Positions 49,146-59,049 are shown, counted from the first letter of the stretch. The stretch: 64,000 nucleotides of DNA from Alistipes sp. (GCA_029060215.1 JAIDUK010000036.1:62001-126000); one strand, 5' to 3'. A program made the numbers and translations. Notes: generated by a model not told the origin, from the sequence alone.

Positions 49146-50333
49146 TTATCGGATAACCTTGAGTTCCTTGCCCACCTTGACGAAGGCGGCGATGCAGCGG
49201 TCGAGCTGGTCGAACGAATGCCCGGCCGACACCTGCACGCGGATGCGGGCCTGCCCCTTGGGCACGACAGGGTAGTAGAAACCCGTCACGAAAACGCCCT
49301 CCTCCTGCAACCGGGCCGCGAAATCCTGCGACAACTTGGCATCGTAGAGCATCACGGCGCAGATGGCCGACTGCGTAGGCTTGATATCGAAACCGGCGTC
49401 CATCATCTTCGTGCGGAAGTGCTCGACGTTGGCGACCAGCTTGTCGTGCAACTCGCAACTCTCGCCGAGCATCCGGAACATCTCGATGCCGGCGCCGACC
49501 ACGGCGGGGGGCAGCGAATTGGAGAAGAGGTAGGGGCGCGAACGCTGCCGCAGCATGTCGATGATCTCCTTGCGGCCCGTGGTGAAACCGCCCACTGCGC
49601 CGCCGAAAGCCTTGCCCAAGGTGCCGGTGATGATATCGACCTTGCCGCGCAAACCGTAGAGCTCGGTGATTCCGCGGCCGGTCTTGCCCAACACACCGGC
49701 TGAATGGCATTCGTCGACCATGACCAACGCATCGTATTTCTCGGCCAGCTCGCAAATCTTGTCGAGCGGAGCGGCATTGCCGTCCATCGAGAAGACGCCG
49801 TCGGTGCAGACGATGCGGAAACGCTGGGCCTGTGCCTTCTTGAGGCACTCCTCCAACTCGGCCATGTCTGCATTGGCGTAGCGATAACGCACGGCCTTGC
49901 ACAGACGCACGCCGTCGATGATCGACGCGTGGTTCAACGCATCCGAAATGATGGCGTCCTCCTCGGAGAACAACGGCTCGAAAACGCCGCCGTTGGCATC
50001 GAAACAGGCCGCATAGAGAATCGTGTCCTCGGTCCCGAAATAATCCGAAACGGCCTTTTCGAGCTCCTTGTGGATGTCCTGACAACCGCAGATGAAACGC
50101 ACCGACGACATGCCGAAGCCCCGGGCGTCCATCGCCCTCTTGGCCGCCTCGACGAGCCGCGGGCTGTCCGACAAACCCAGATAATTGTTGGCGCAGAAGT
50201 TCAGCACCTTGCGGCCGGCCACCTCGATTTCGGCACGCTGGGGCGACTCGATCACCCGTTCGGTCTTGTAGAGCCCTGCCGCCTTGATTTCGGCCAATTC
50301 GTGTTGCAGATGTTCCTTGATTTTTCCGTACAT
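49146..50333 (-). CDS. kbl: Glycine C-acetyltransferase (2-amino-3-ketobutyrate CoA ligase)
   Basis: A PLP enzyme of threonine breakdown: 2-amino-3-oxobutyrate plus CoA gives glycine and acetyl-CoA. 395 residues. It shows NFCANNYLGLSDSPRL, the PLP-binding region VDECHSAGVLG and the Schiff-base lysine in TGTLGKAFGGAVGGF. The Tdh partner (threonine dehydrogenase) is not in the window. Among alpha-oxoamine synthases the KBL assignment fits best because of the overall N-terminal pattern; serine palmitoyltransferase-like paralogues are less likely. Confidence 0.92.
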   Translation of the reverse strand: MYGKIKEHLQHELAEIKAAGLYKTERVIESPQRAEIEVAGRKVLNFCANNYLGLSDSPRLVEAAKRAMDARGFGMSSVRFICGCQDIHKELEKAVSDYFGTEDTILYAACFDANGGVFEPLFSEEDAIISDALNHASIIDGVRLCKAVRYRYANADMAELEECLKKAQAQRFRIVCTDGVFSMDGNAAPLDKICELAEKYDALVMVDECHSAGVLGKTGRGITELYGLRGKVDIITGTLGKAFGGAVGGFTTGRKEIIDMLRQRSRPYLFSNSLPPAVVGAGIEMFRMLGESCELHDKLVANVEHFRTKMMDAGFDIKPTQSAICAVMLYDAKLSQDFAARLQEEGVFVTGFYYPVVPKGQARIRVQVSAGHSFDQLDRCIAAFVKVGKELKVIR

Positions 50334-50464
50334 GGCAAGTTATAGGTTTTTGTTCGTCAGCGCAGCGATTTCCCCGGCTTCATACCCGGCGCTTTCCGGC
50401 CGCCGATGCCCCTGCTGCCGGCGCCGTCGGGCCGAAGCAGGGCAGGGTAGAGAGGGACAACAAA

Positions 50465-50472
50465 CAAAGGTA
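50465..50472 (-). promoter_or_regulatory. -7 element upstream of kbl
   Basis: Minus strand TACCTTTG fits TAnnTTTG. It lies 132 bp before the kbl ATG. The -33 element is unclear. Confidence 0.45.
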
Positions 50473-50639
50473 CGATTATTTTTTCATTATTCGCTTCGAA
50501 GCCCCTGTTTTTCTGCTTTTCCGACAGGCACGATCCGGGCGATCGTACGACTTTCCCGCACCGCCAAGAACGGGAGCTCGGGCCGACACCCTGCGGGGAC
50601 GACGAGGTATGGACCCGCAAAAAGATAAAAAGCGGTCGG

Positions 50640-50834
50640 CAGATGCTGGACGCAGCGCACGGAGTCGCCGTAGGCTCTATTCGTGACGGTAAGCGGGTGC
50701 ACACTGACGGCGTAGAGCGCAAAGGCACCCACACGTCCCTCGCCAGCCACGCAGGGAGACGACGACAAGTACCAGCCGCTCGTCCCTACGTCCGACAAGG
50801 CTCCCGTCGTACAGTGGCGGAAGCCCGCGGCAGG
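50640..50834 (-). pseudogene. Fragment of a FISUMP (Fib_succ_major) C-type-lectin-fold domain, DGR variable-repeat-like
   Basis: About 65 minus-strand codons encode PAAGFRHCTTGALSDVG, then TSGWYLSSSPC, and end NRAYGDSVRCVQHL. These match the C-terminal end of the Fib_succ_major paralogous domain, which in Bacteroidales is often the target of diversity-generating retroelements. There is no start codon, signal peptide or upstream domain, and no reverse transcriptase in the window. The codons between SSSP and RAYG encode varied residues (VSVHP, LTVTN), as in diversified positions. It may be a pseudogene, an orphan target fragment or a recombination remnant. Confidence 0.6.
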
Positions 50835-50887
50835 CGGTCGAAGCAGTCGCTGGAATGAATGACAGAAAAAATACTCAATGAATAATT

Positions 50888-50954
50888 AATAATGAATAGT
50901 GAATAATTGTTTTTTGAATTTCGGATAATTATTCCTTATTAACTATTCATTATT
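50888..50954. repeat. AT-rich inverted repeat
   Basis: aataatgaatagt (50888-50900) and its exact complement actattcattatt (50942-50954), with a 41-bp AT-rich loop. Its function is unknown. Confidence 0.6.
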
Positions 50955-51007
50955 CACTAAAGTTTGTTTTCTGCCAGACTGGGATATACAACTGACGGCA
51001 TCCGGCT

Positions 51008-51042
51008 GCTAAAATTTTAGCACGGGTGCTAAAACGTTTTAA
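51008..51042. promoter_or_regulatory. Tandem operator-like palindromes
   Basis: gctaaaattttagc (51008-51021, perfect 14-bp palindrome) followed by ctaaaacgttttaa (51029-51042), whose centre aaacgttt is that of LacI-family operators. The 17-mer gtgctaaaacgttttaa at 51026-51042 recurs exactly at 40946-40962. No LacI-type gene is in the window. Confidence 0.4.
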
Positions 51043-51488
51043 CAACCCCGAGAATAGAAGTTCCGGGCATCGCCGCCAGCGGACTGCTGAATCTGCCGGT
51101 CGCACTGACGCAAGCCTGTTCGAAGAACCGAGGACAAGGGCGACCCCGCCAAGGCGAAAAACAAGAGGAAAGGAACTTCGACCTGCGCCACTCCGGACCG
51201 AAAACCGCTTTTTATCGTTGTCGAATCCAAGGAAGGGCCCTGCAACGGCCAACCGAATGCAGAACCTCTTCGGCGAACAAAGATAAGCGCCGAAACGCAA
51301 TATACCGCACGGGCCGCACGGTTTCTTCCACCGGGGAAACCAACGGCGCACAACCCGGCCATTGCACCGGCCAAACCCTACGGCGAACGACCCGGACACC
51401 GGAACGCGAGAAACGATTATAGGAAACACCGGACGGCATTCGGCCATCAAAAAAAGCCGCCGCCGCCCGCCGATCGCGAATAAATCAC

Positions 51489-51496
51489 TACCTTTG
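51489..51496 (+). promoter_or_regulatory. -7 element upstream of mnmG
   Basis: TACCTTTG fits TAnnTTTG, 76 bp before the mnmG ATG. The -33 region is GC-rich without TTTG. Confidence 0.45.
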
Positions 51497-51572
51497 CCGC
51501 GACGGTCTCCGAGCCTGCAACCGACAGGGCAGGGGAGACGGCAACGGATTACCCACACAACACACGATCGTC

Positions 51573-53453
51573 ATGCTCGAATACGACATCATAGTGATCG
51601 GCGGCGGACACGCCGGATGCGAAGCAGCCGCGGCGGCGGCCCGGCTGGGCTCGCGCACGCTGCTGCTGACGATGGACATGACCAAGATGGCCGCCATGTC
51701 GTGCAACCCGGCCATAGGCGGAGTAGCCAAGGGCCAGATTGTCAGAGAAATAGATGCACTGGGCGGACAAACCGGCCGCATCACCGACCTCACGGCCGTA
51801 CAATTCCGGATGCTCAACCGCTCGAAAGGAGCCGCCATGTGGAGCCCGCGGGCGCAATGCGACAAAACGCGGTTTTCGGAAGAATGGCGCCGCACGCTGG
51901 AGAACACCCCCAACCTCTATATCTGGCAAGATGCCGCCACGGAACTGCTGTTCGACACGACCGCAGAACGGCCCAGCGTCCGAGGCGTACGGACCCGCAT
52001 GGGGGTGGAATTCGCCTGCCGGGCCGCAGTGCTGACGGCGGGCACGTTCCTCGACGGGATGATGCACTGCGGCGATTCGCATGCCGAAGGGGGCAGGGCA
52101 GGGGATGCCGCCTCGCACGGCATCACGCAAAACCTCGAAGCCATGGGATTCGAGACAGGCCGCATGAAGACGGGAACCCCTGCGCGGCTCGATGCCCGGA
52201 CCATCGACTTCGAAGCGCTCGAAGTGCAAGAAGGCGACGAAAACCCGGCCAAATTCTCCTTCTCGGCTGACACCCGGCCGGTCGAAAACCAACTGCCGTG
52301 CTTTCTGGTCTACACCTCGGGCGAAGTCCACGAAATCCTGCGCGGCGGTTTCGACCGCTCGCCCCTGTTCAACGGCACGATCCACGGCATAGGCCCCCGC
52401 TACTGCCCCAGCATCGAAGACAAACTGCGCACCTTCGCCGACAAGGAACAACACCAGCTTTTCCTTGAACCTGAGGGACGTACGACCAACGAATACTACC
52501 TGAACGGCTTCTCGTCGTCGCTGCCGTGGGAAGTCCAACTAGCGGCGCTGCACAAAATCCGCGGACTGGAAGACGCGCACGTATTCCGACCGGGATACGC
52601 CATCGAATACGACTATTTTCCCCCGACCCAACTGCACCATACGCTCGAAACCAAACGGGTGAACGGGCTCTATTTTGCCGGGCAGGTCAACGGCACGACG
52701 GGCTACGAAGAAGCGGCGGCCCAAGGGCTGATGGCGGGCATCAACGCCCACCGCAAACTGAAAGGGGAGCAACCGATCGTCCTGCGACGCGACCAAGCCT
52801 ACATCGGAGTGCTGATCGACGACTTGGTGACCAAAGGTGTGGACGAACCCTACCGCATGTTCACCTCGCGGGCCGAGTACCGGATTCTGCTCCGACAAGA
52901 CAACGCCGATCTGCGACTGACCCCGCTCGGCCGAGAAATCGGACTTGTCGGCCGCAAAAACTATGAAAATTTCCTCGAAAAAAAATCGTCCGTAGAATCG
53001 CTTATTTCGTTCGCTCGTGAACGGAGCATCAAAACAAGCGAAATAAACGACTATCTGAAATCGGTCGATTCGGACCCTTTGACCCAAGGCCGGAAGCTGA
53101 GCGACATCCTGATGCGCAACCAAGTGACGTTCGACGCGCTCCGAAAAGTGCTGCCGCCGCTCGAAAAGTTCATCGCCGACAACGGCATTTCGGCCGAAGC
53201 GATCGAAGAAGCCGAAATCCAAATCAAATACCGGGGATACATCGAACGCGAAAAATTCATCGCCGACAAACTGCATCGGCTGGAAAGCATAGCCATTCCG
53301 GCCGACTTCGACTATTCGCGGATGAACGCGCTCACCATCGAAGCCCGGCAAAAACTCAGCCGCATCCGTCCGACAACGATCGGACAGGCATCGAGAATTC
53401 CGGGGGTTTCACCGGCCGACGTCAGTGTTTTGTTGGTGAAATTCGGGCGATAG
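51573..53453 (+). CDS. mnmG: tRNA uridine-5-carboxymethylaminomethyl modification enzyme MnmG
   Basis: An FAD enzyme that, with MnmE, modifies U34 of several tRNAs. 626 residues, full length. It shows the N-terminal FAD loop [57 protein letters not shown] and the C-terminal helical domain ending in [20 protein letters not shown]. mnmE is not adjacent. mnmG often lies near the replication origin, and here a parS-like site begins 9 bp after its stop. Confidence 0.97.
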   Translation: MLEYDIIVIGGGHAGCEAAAAAARLGSRTLLLTMDMTKMAAMSCNPAIGGVAKGQIVREIDALGGQTGRITDLTAVQFRMLNRSKGAAMWSPRAQCDKTRFSEEWRRTLENTPNLYIWQDAATELLFDTTAERPSVRGVRTRMGVEFACRAAVLTAGTFLDGMMHCGDSHAEGGRAGDAASHGITQNLEAMGFETGRMKTGTPARLDARTIDFEALEVQEGDENPAKFSFSADTRPVENQLPCFLVYTSGEVHEILRGGFDRSPLFNGTIHGIGPRYCPSIEDKLRTFADKEQHQLFLEPEGRTTNEYYLNGFSSSLPWEVQLAALHKIRGLEDAHVFRPGYAIEYDYFPPTQLHHTLETKRVNGLYFAGQVNGTTGYEEAAAQGLMAGINAHRKLKGEQPIVLRRDQAYIGVLIDDLVTKGVDEPYRMFTSRAEYRILLRQDNADLRLTPLGREIGLVGRKNYENFLEKKSSVESLISFARERSIKTSEINDYLKSVDSDPLTQGRKLSDILMRNQVTFDALRKVLPPLEKFIADNGISAEAIEEAEIQIKYRGYIEREKFIADKLHRLESIAIPADFDYSRMNALTIEARQKLSRIRPTTIGQASRIPGVSPADVSVLLVKFGR

Positions 53454-53461
53454 GGTAGGAG

Positions 53462-53477
53462 TGTTCCACGTGGAACA
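53462..53477. promoter_or_regulatory. parS-like site 1
   Basis: TGTTCCACGTGGAACA is a perfect 16-bp palindrome and matches the ParB-binding consensus TGTTNCACGTGNAACA used widely in bacteria. Confidence 0.8.
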
Positions 53478-53545
53478 CGAAAAAAGCTCAGCAAGCCGAA
53501 TTCTATCACACCAAAATATACAAAGGATTTTACTAATAAATAAGC

Positions 53546-53560
53546 GTTCCACGTGGAACA
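53546..53560. promoter_or_regulatory. parS-like site 2
   Basis: GTTCCACGTGGAACA, identical to site 1 except for the first base (C for T at 53545). 84 bp from site 1. Confidence 0.78.
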
Positions 53561-53564
53561 AAAA

Positions 53565-53603
53565 CACAAGGAAGGCGGGTTGTAAATTAACCCGCCTTCC
53601 TTG
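53565..53603. terminator. Bidirectional terminator between mnmG and ilvE
   Basis: A 16-bp stem (acaaggaaggcgggtt / aacccgccttccttgt) with a 7-base loop, 18 bp before the ilvE stop. Confidence 0.85.
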
Positions 53604-53620
53604 TATCGATTATCAAAAAT

Positions 53621-54634
53621 CTACAGAACGACCGTACACCAACCGTGTTTATCCTCGGCACGGCCGTACTGGATATCCTGCAAAAGGTTATACAATTTCA
53701 AAGAAACCGGTCCGACATTCTCACCATACTCATAGACCTTATTGGTCTGCATGTCGAAAATCTTCGACACGGGCGAAATAACAGCGGCTGTTCCGCAAGC
53801 ACCGACCTCTTCGAAAGAAGACAACTCTTCCAACGGAACATCGCGTTCCTCGACGGTCATACCCATATCGGCAGCCAACTGGCGGAGCGACATGTTGGTA
53901 ATCGACGGCAGCACTGAGGGCGATTTGGGGGTAACATACTTGTTATCCTTGATGCCGAAGAAGTTGGCAGCGCCGAATTCCTCGATCTTCGTATGCGTCT
54001 TAGCATCCAAGTAGAGCACATTGGAGTAGCCCAAATCGTGGGCATTTTTGCTCGAATAGATACTGGCCGCATAGTTGCCGCCGACCTTCACATCGCCTGT
54101 TCCACGTGGAGCAGCGCGGTCCTGTTCGCGGTCGAGAGCCACCTTGATAGGCTTGATACCCTCCTTGAAATAGGCGCCGACGGGCGACGCATAGATGATG
54201 AGCAAGGCATCTTTGGCGGGCTTTACACCCAATCCGGCCGTCGTACCGAACATGACCGGACGCAGATAGAGCGAAGCTCCCGTACCGTAGGGCGGGACGA
54301 ACTTCTCGTTGCGGCGAACGACTTCCATACAACCGTCGATGATCATCTCCATCGACGGAAGCGGCAGGCAGAGACGCTCGGCCGAAGCGCGCAGACGCCG
54401 CGCATTGTCGGCCACGCGGAAAAGCCGCACCTTGCCGTCCTTGCCGCGAAAAGCCTTCAACCCCTCGAAAAGCTCGATACCGTAGTGCAGGCACGAAGCC
54501 GACATGTGCATGCGGATGTACTCGTCGGAAGTGACCTCCATCGCACTCCATTTACCGTCGGTAAAGGTATAGCGAACGTTGCAATCCGTTTTGGTGTAGT
54601 CGAAACCCAGTTCGCTCCAATCCATATTTGCCAT
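53621..54634 (-). CDS. ilvE: Branched-chain amino acid aminotransferase
   Basis: A PLP fold-type IV transaminase for Val, Ile and Leu. 337 residues from the ATG at 54634 (MANMDWSELGFDYTKTD), which matches the family start; a longer frame adds ten residues. It shows LHYGIELFEGLKAFRGKDGKVRLFR, the cofactor lysine in DVKVGGNYAAS, and EEVGACGTAAVISPV. The GDVK region follows codons CCA CGT GGA ACA that form a parS-like site. metG lies 26 bp upstream on the same strand, so they are probably cotranscribed. Confidence 0.95.
   Translation of the reverse strand: MANMDWSELGFDYTKTDCNVRYTFTDGKWSAMEVTSDEYIRMHMSASCLHYGIELFEGLKAFRGKDGKVRLFRVADNARRLRASAERLCLPLPSMEMIIDGCMEVVRRNEKFVPPYGTGASLYLRPVMFGTTAGLGVKPAKDALLIIYASPVGAYFKEGIKPIKVALDREQDRAAPRGTGDVKVGGNYAASIYSSKNAHDLGYSNVLYLDAKTHTKIEEFGAANFFGIKDNKYVTPKSPSVLPSITNMSLRQLAADMGMTVEERDVPLEELSSFEEVGACGTAAVISPVSKIFDMQTNKVYEYGENVGPVSLKLYNLLQDIQYGRAEDKHGWCTVVL
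54098..54113. promoter_or_regulatory. parS-like site 3, inside ilvE
   Basis: TGTTCCACGTGGAGCA, one mismatch from the 16-bp palindrome. It lies within codons for APRGTG in ilvE, and the codons used (CCA, CGT, GGA, ACA) are unlike the usual GC-ending choices of this gene. Confidence 0.65.
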
Positions 54635-54660
54635 GATATCTATGTTAGAATAATCGATTT

Positions 54661-56703
54661 TCAACCGACGATGGCGCCGTTGGCCGTCGGCTGGCCGGGA
54701 CCCAAGAGACGCAATTTGCCCCCGGCATCCTCAGCCATGAGAATCATGCCGCGCGAAAGGGTGCCCTTCAGTTCGCGGGGCTCGAGATTGACGAGGACCA
54801 ACACCTGCTTGCCGACCAACTCTTCCGGAGTAAAATATTCGGCGATACCCGAAACGATTTCGCGCCGGTCGATTCCGGTGTCGACGGTCAACTTGAGCAA
54901 TTTTTTGGTTTTAGCCACCTTTTCGGCCGTCAGGATGGTCGAAACGCGGATGTCCATCTTCTGAAAAGCGTCGAACGAAACCGGATCCTTCTGCGCCTCG
55001 ACATGCTGCGCAGCTTCGGCGGCAAGGTTGGCCGCCTTGGCCGCTTCGAGCTTGTCGAGCTGACGCTGGATGGCGTCGTCCTCGATCTTCTCGAAAAGCA
55101 GGGCCGGTTCGCCGATACGATGACCGGCGGCGATCAAATCGGCAGCGCCGAGACGCTCCCAACCGAATTTGCCGACAGCCAACATAGCCAAAATCCGCTC
55201 GGCCGAGAAAGGCATGAAAGGCTCGATGGCGATGGCCGTGTTGGCCGTAATCTGCAAAGCGATATGGAGGATGGTCTTCACCCGTTCGGGGTCGGACTTC
55301 ACCACCTTCCAAGGCTCCGTATCGGCCAGATACTTGTTGCCGATGCGGGCGATGTTCATAGCGTCCTTGAGCGCTTCGCGGAAATGGTAGTTCTCGATAT
55401 TGCGTTCGAGCGAACCTTTGACGGCCGCCACTTCGGCCAACGTCTCCCGGTCGTAATCGTTCGGATCGCCGCAAGCGGGAACGATGCCGTCGAAATATTT
55501 CTGGGTCAGCACCAACGCCCGGTTGACGAAGTTGCCGAGCACGGCCACCAACTCGTTGTTGTTGCGGGCCTGAAAATCCTTCCAAGTGAAATCGTTGTCC
55601 TTGGTCTCGGGAGCATTGGCGCAGAGCACGTAACGCAAGACATCCTCCTTGCCGGGAAACTCGTCGAGATACTCGTGCAACCAAACGGCCCAGTTGCGCG
55701 AAGTGGAAATCTTGTCGCCCTCGAGATTGAGAAACTCGTTGGACGGCACGTTTTCGGGCAAAACATAACCACCGTACGCCTTGAGCATCGACGGGAAGAC
55801 GATGCAATGGAAAACGATGTTGTCCTTGCCGATGAAATGGACCATCTTGGTGTCGGGAGACTTCCAATACTTCTCCCAATCGGGCGTAAGGTCCTTAGTA
55901 GCAGATATATAACCTATCGGAGCGTCGAACCACACGTAGAGCACCTTACCCTCGGCACCCTCGACGGGAACCGGAATGCCCCAATCGAGGTCGCGGCTGA
56001 CGGCCCGCGGCTGGAGCCCGCCGTCGAGCCAGCTTTTGCACTGCCCGTAGACGTTGGTCTTCCACTCCTTGTGCCCGTCGAGGATCCACTCGCGCAAAAA
56101 GGTTTCGTACTGATCCAAAGGCAGATACCAATGTTTGGTCTCGCGCAGCACGGGCACCGAACCCGACACGGCGCTATGGGGCTCGACGAGCTCCTCGGGC
56201 GAGAGGGTAGACCCGCACTTCTCGCACTGGTCGCCGTAGGCGCGGTCGTTGCCGCACTTGGGACAAGTGCCGACGATGTAACGGTCGGCGAGGAAAGTGG
56301 CGGCCTCCTCGTCGTAATACTGCATGGAGGTCTTCTCGATGAACTTGCCCTCGTCGTAGAGCTTGCGGAAAAAATCGGCCGCAGTGACGGCATGGGTGGA
56401 CGAAGAAGTGCGCGAATAGATGTCGAAAGAGATGCCGAACCGCTCGAACGAATCCTTGATGAGGGCATGGTAACGGTCGACGATCTCCTGCGGCGTGACG
56501 CCCTCCTTGCGGGCCTTGATGGTGATGGGCACGCCGTGCTCGTCCGACCCGCAGACCGACACCACGTCGCAACCCTTGAGCCGCAGGTAACGAGTATAGA
56601 TGTCGGAGGGGATATAGACGCCTGCCAGATGGCCGATGTGCACCGGACCGTTGGCGTAGGGAAGCGCCGAAGTGACCAAATAGCGTTTGAACTCTTTAGA
56701 CAT
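54661..56703 (-). CDS. metG: Methionine--tRNA ligase with C-terminal tRNA-binding domain
   Basis: 680 residues from the ATG at 56703 ([10 protein letters not shown]). HIGH motif in [11 protein letters not shown], zinc-knuckle cysteines [23 protein letters not shown]-loop variant DKISTSRN, and a C-terminal EMAP/Trbp111-like domain (about residues 580-680, [17 protein letters not shown]). This is the long bacterial form. The longer frame (nine extra residues) is less likely. Confidence 0.97.
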   Translation of the reverse strand: MSKEFKRYLVTSALPYANGPVHIGHLAGVYIPSDIYTRYLRLKGCDVVSVCGSDEHGVPITIKARKEGVTPQEIVDRYHALIKDSFERFGISFDIYSRTSSSTHAVTAADFFRKLYDEGKFIEKTSMQYYDEEAATFLADRYIVGTCPKCGNDRAYGDQCEKCGSTLSPEELVEPHSAVSGSVPVLRETKHWYLPLDQYETFLREWILDGHKEWKTNVYGQCKSWLDGGLQPRAVSRDLDWGIPVPVEGAEGKVLYVWFDAPIGYISATKDLTPDWEKYWKSPDTKMVHFIGKDNIVFHCIVFPSMLKAYGGYVLPENVPSNEFLNLEGDKISTSRNWAVWLHEYLDEFPGKEDVLRYVLCANAPETKDNDFTWKDFQARNNNELVAVLGNFVNRALVLTQKYFDGIVPACGDPNDYDRETLAEVAAVKGSLERNIENYHFREALKDAMNIARIGNKYLADTEPWKVVKSDPERVKTILHIALQITANTAIAIEPFMPFSAERILAMLAVGKFGWERLGAADLIAAGHRIGEPALLFEKIEDDAIQRQLDKLEAAKAANLAAEAAQHVEAQKDPVSFDAFQKMDIRVSTILTAEKVAKTKKLLKLTVDTGIDRREIVSGIAEYFTPEELVGKQVLVLVNLEPRELKGTLSRGMILMAEDAGGKLRLLGPGQPTANGAIVG

Positions 56704-56727
56704 AGATGCGAACTTTCCAATTGGTGT

Positions 56728-56735
56728 CAAAATTA
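56728..56735 (-). promoter_or_regulatory. -7 element upstream of metG
   Basis: Minus strand TAATTTTG fits TAnnTTTG, 25 bp before the metG ATG. The -33 element is imperfect. Confidence 0.5.
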
Positions 56736-56859
56736 CGAATTTTTAGAATAAAGAGAAACTAATTCGCCCTTTTTATCATCGGGTCCGACGGCCGCCGAAA
56801 AACAAACCGGACCAACGAACCGCGGATTCCGACCGACCTACCGCGGAAACCGCCTGCAA

Positions 56860-56899
56860 AAAAATTCGGAACCGTTGAAAATCAACGGTTCCGAATTTT
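56860..56899 (-). terminator. Terminator after the S46 peptidase gene
   Basis: 18-bp stem aaaattcggaaccgttga / tcaacggttccgaatttt with a 3-base loop, flanked by an A-run that reads as T-run on the minus strand, 17 bp after the gene stop. Confidence 0.9.
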
Positions 56900-56915
56900 C
56901 TATAGAGGAAAAATC

Positions 56916-59045
56916 CTAACGCTTCTTTCCGCCGACAAGGGTCATTTCGTCGAGGAGCCAACCGGCACCGGCGAACTTGTCGATGACGAAGAGGACGTAC
57001 CGCACGTCGACGGCGATGGTGCGCTGCAACTCGGGCTCGAAAGCGACGTCGCCCGACATGGCTTCCCAATTGCCGTCGAACGCCAGACCGATCAGATCGC
57101 CGCGCGAATCGAGCACGGGAGAACCGGAATTGCCGCCCGTGATGTCGCAATCGGCGAGGAAAGCGACGGGCAACTCGCCCTGCCTGTTGGCGTAAGACCC
57201 GAAATCACGGGCAGCATAGAGCTCTTTGAGTTTGGCGGGCACGGTGAACTCGGCCGGATTGTCAGGATCCTCCTTCTCCATGACGCCCTTGAGCGTTGTA
57301 TAATGGTTGTAACGGATACCGTCGGCCGGGTCGTAGGGCAGCACGCGGCCGTAGGTCAGACGGATCGTGAAGTTGGCATCGGAAGCCCACGCCTTGTCGG
57401 GATTCTGCAACATCAGACCCGCGACATACTTGCGATGTCCCTCGCGATAGAGCTGCTGGAAAGGCCGGACCGCCTTGCTCAACTCCACATACTTCTCCCA
57501 AACCGACTTGGCGAAAGGCACGAAAGGATCGGCCGCCCACTTCTCGGCCGAAAAATCATCGACCAAAGCCAAGGTTTTCTCCTCGGAAACGAAGCGGGAA
57601 TTGTCGTAGAGATAATCGACGTAGGCATCGGTATCGCCGCCGAACTCCTTGTCGACGATCTCGGCGTAGAACGACGGCAGGTCGGTCATATGCTCGCGGG
57701 CGATCTTCAACATACGCTTGGCCACCTTGCGGTCGGTGGGAGCGTTGTAGTCCTTGTACCAATCGGCCAGTTTCCGCTTGCTCAACTCAGGGTCGACGAT
57801 CGTCTCCCGGCCCATGAACGAACGACAAGGGGCGAGGGCCTCGATGGAGAGCAGGAAAGCCTCGGCGAGATACTGGCGGTTGTGGCCGATCTGCCCAGTT
57901 CCGTCGACATATTCCTTGATTTTGGACAAAGCGCCGACGTAACCCTCTTCGAGCAGAGTATGCTGCTCGGCCCAACGCTGGAACTCGGCTTCCTGCGCCT
58001 GCTTGCGAGCCTTGACGTTGAGTTTCTCGATGCCGCGCGACATGCCGATGGAATTCTTCCAATAATTGGACGACCCGGCATACTTGGAAGCATACTGGAT
58101 GCGCACCTTGTCGCTGGCCTGCATGTCCTCCCACAGGATGGCCTGACGCTCGCCGCGGATGAAGATGCGGTTGGGGTTGGAAATCTGCAACATATCGTCG
58201 ATTTCATAGGAAGTCATGTAGCGCTCGGTCGAACCGGGGAAACCCATGATCATGGCGAAATCGTTCTCGTCGACCCCGTCGAGCGAAATCCGAAGGAACT
58301 TGTCGGCCTTGTAAGGCTTGTTGTCGGGCGAATAATCGGCCGGCTTGTTGTCGGGCCCGGCGTAGACGCGGAACACGGAGAAATCGCCCGTATGGCGCGG
58401 CCACATCCAGTTGTCGGTATCGCCGCCGAACTTGCCGATCGACTGCGGAGGAGCACCCACCAGACGCACGTCGGTGAACTTCTCGATGACGAAAGCGAAG
58501 AACTGGTTGCCGCCGAAGAAAGAATCGATGTCGATCGACATGCCGGGATACTCGGCGCCCAACTTGTCGGCCAACGCCTTGCGGTTCTCGGCAGTGATCT
58601 TCTCGAACTCCTCCTGTCCGGCAGCGGAAGGCACGTTGCCGATGATTTCGGGCGTGACGTCCATGATCTTGCGGATGAACCGCACGGAGAGCCCGGGAGC
58701 AGGCAGCTCCTCGGCCTGCGACATGGCCCAGAACCCATGCTTGAGGTAATCGTGCTCGACGGACGAAAGCTCTTGAATCGACGAAAAACCGCAATGATGG
58801 TTGGTGAAAAGCAGACCTTCGGGCGAAACGATTTCGCCGGTGCACCCGTTGCCGAAGATGACGATGGCATCCTTGAGCGAAGAACGCTCGGCGCTGTAGA
58901 TCTGCTCGGCGGAGAGCTTGCACCCGCGCGCCTTCATGTCGCGGATGTTCATCTTCTGCAAATAGGGAAGCAGCCACATCCCCTCGTCGGCGAAGGCCGA
59001 AAACGAAACGGCCGAAGCGACCAGCAACAAAAAGAATTTCTTCAT
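56916..59045 (-). CDS. S46-family dipeptidyl-peptidase, DPP7-like
   Basis: 709 residues with a signal peptide (MKKFFLLLVASAVSFSAFA). Catalytic His in LLFTNHHCGFSSIQ, catalytic Asp probably in FGGDTDNW, and nucleophile Ser in GGNSGSPVLDSRG. Eighteen residues on, the segment reads FDGNWEAM, with Gly at the position that is Arg in the acidic-specific DPP11. This suggests DPP7-like preference for hydrophobic P1 residues. Such periplasmic enzymes feed dipeptides to asaccharolytic Bacteroidetes. It starts 4 bp after nadA, so it is probably cotranscribed. Confidence 0.93.
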   Translation of the reverse strand: MKKFFLLLVASAVSFSAFADEGMWLLPYLQKMNIRDMKARGCKLSAEQIYSAERSSLKDAIVIFGNGCTGEIVSPEGLLFTNHHCGFSSIQELSSVEHDYLKHGFWAMSQAEELPAPGLSVRFIRKIMDVTPEIIGNVPSAAGQEEFEKITAENRKALADKLGAEYPGMSIDIDSFFGGNQFFAFVIEKFTDVRLVGAPPQSIGKFGGDTDNWMWPRHTGDFSVFRVYAGPDNKPADYSPDNKPYKADKFLRISLDGVDENDFAMIMGFPGSTERYMTSYEIDDMLQISNPNRIFIRGERQAILWEDMQASDKVRIQYASKYAGSSNYWKNSIGMSRGIEKLNVKARKQAQEAEFQRWAEQHTLLEEGYVGALSKIKEYVDGTGQIGHNRQYLAEAFLLSIEALAPCRSFMGRETIVDPELSKRKLADWYKDYNAPTDRKVAKRMLKIAREHMTDLPSFYAEIVDKEFGGDTDAYVDYLYDNSRFVSEEKTLALVDDFSAEKWAADPFVPFAKSVWEKYVELSKAVRPFQQLYREGHRKYVAGLMLQNPDKAWASDANFTIRLTYGRVLPYDPADGIRYNHYTTLKGVMEKEDPDNPAEFTVPAKLKELYAARDFGSYANRQGELPVAFLADCDITGGNSGSPVLDSRGDLIGLAFDGNWEAMSGDVAFEPELQRTIAVDVRYVLFVIDKFAGAGWLLDEMTLVGGKKR

Positions 59046-59049
59046 GGCA

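Larger units (their letters stand above)
50334..51572. other. 1.2-kb non-coding gap between kbl and mnmG
   Basis: From left to right it holds the kbl -7 element, a gene fragment (50640-50834), a 13-bp AT-rich inverted repeat (50888-50900 and 50942-50954), two tandem palindromes (51008-51042) and an mnmG -7 element. The rest shows no convincing frame. Confidence 0.65.
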
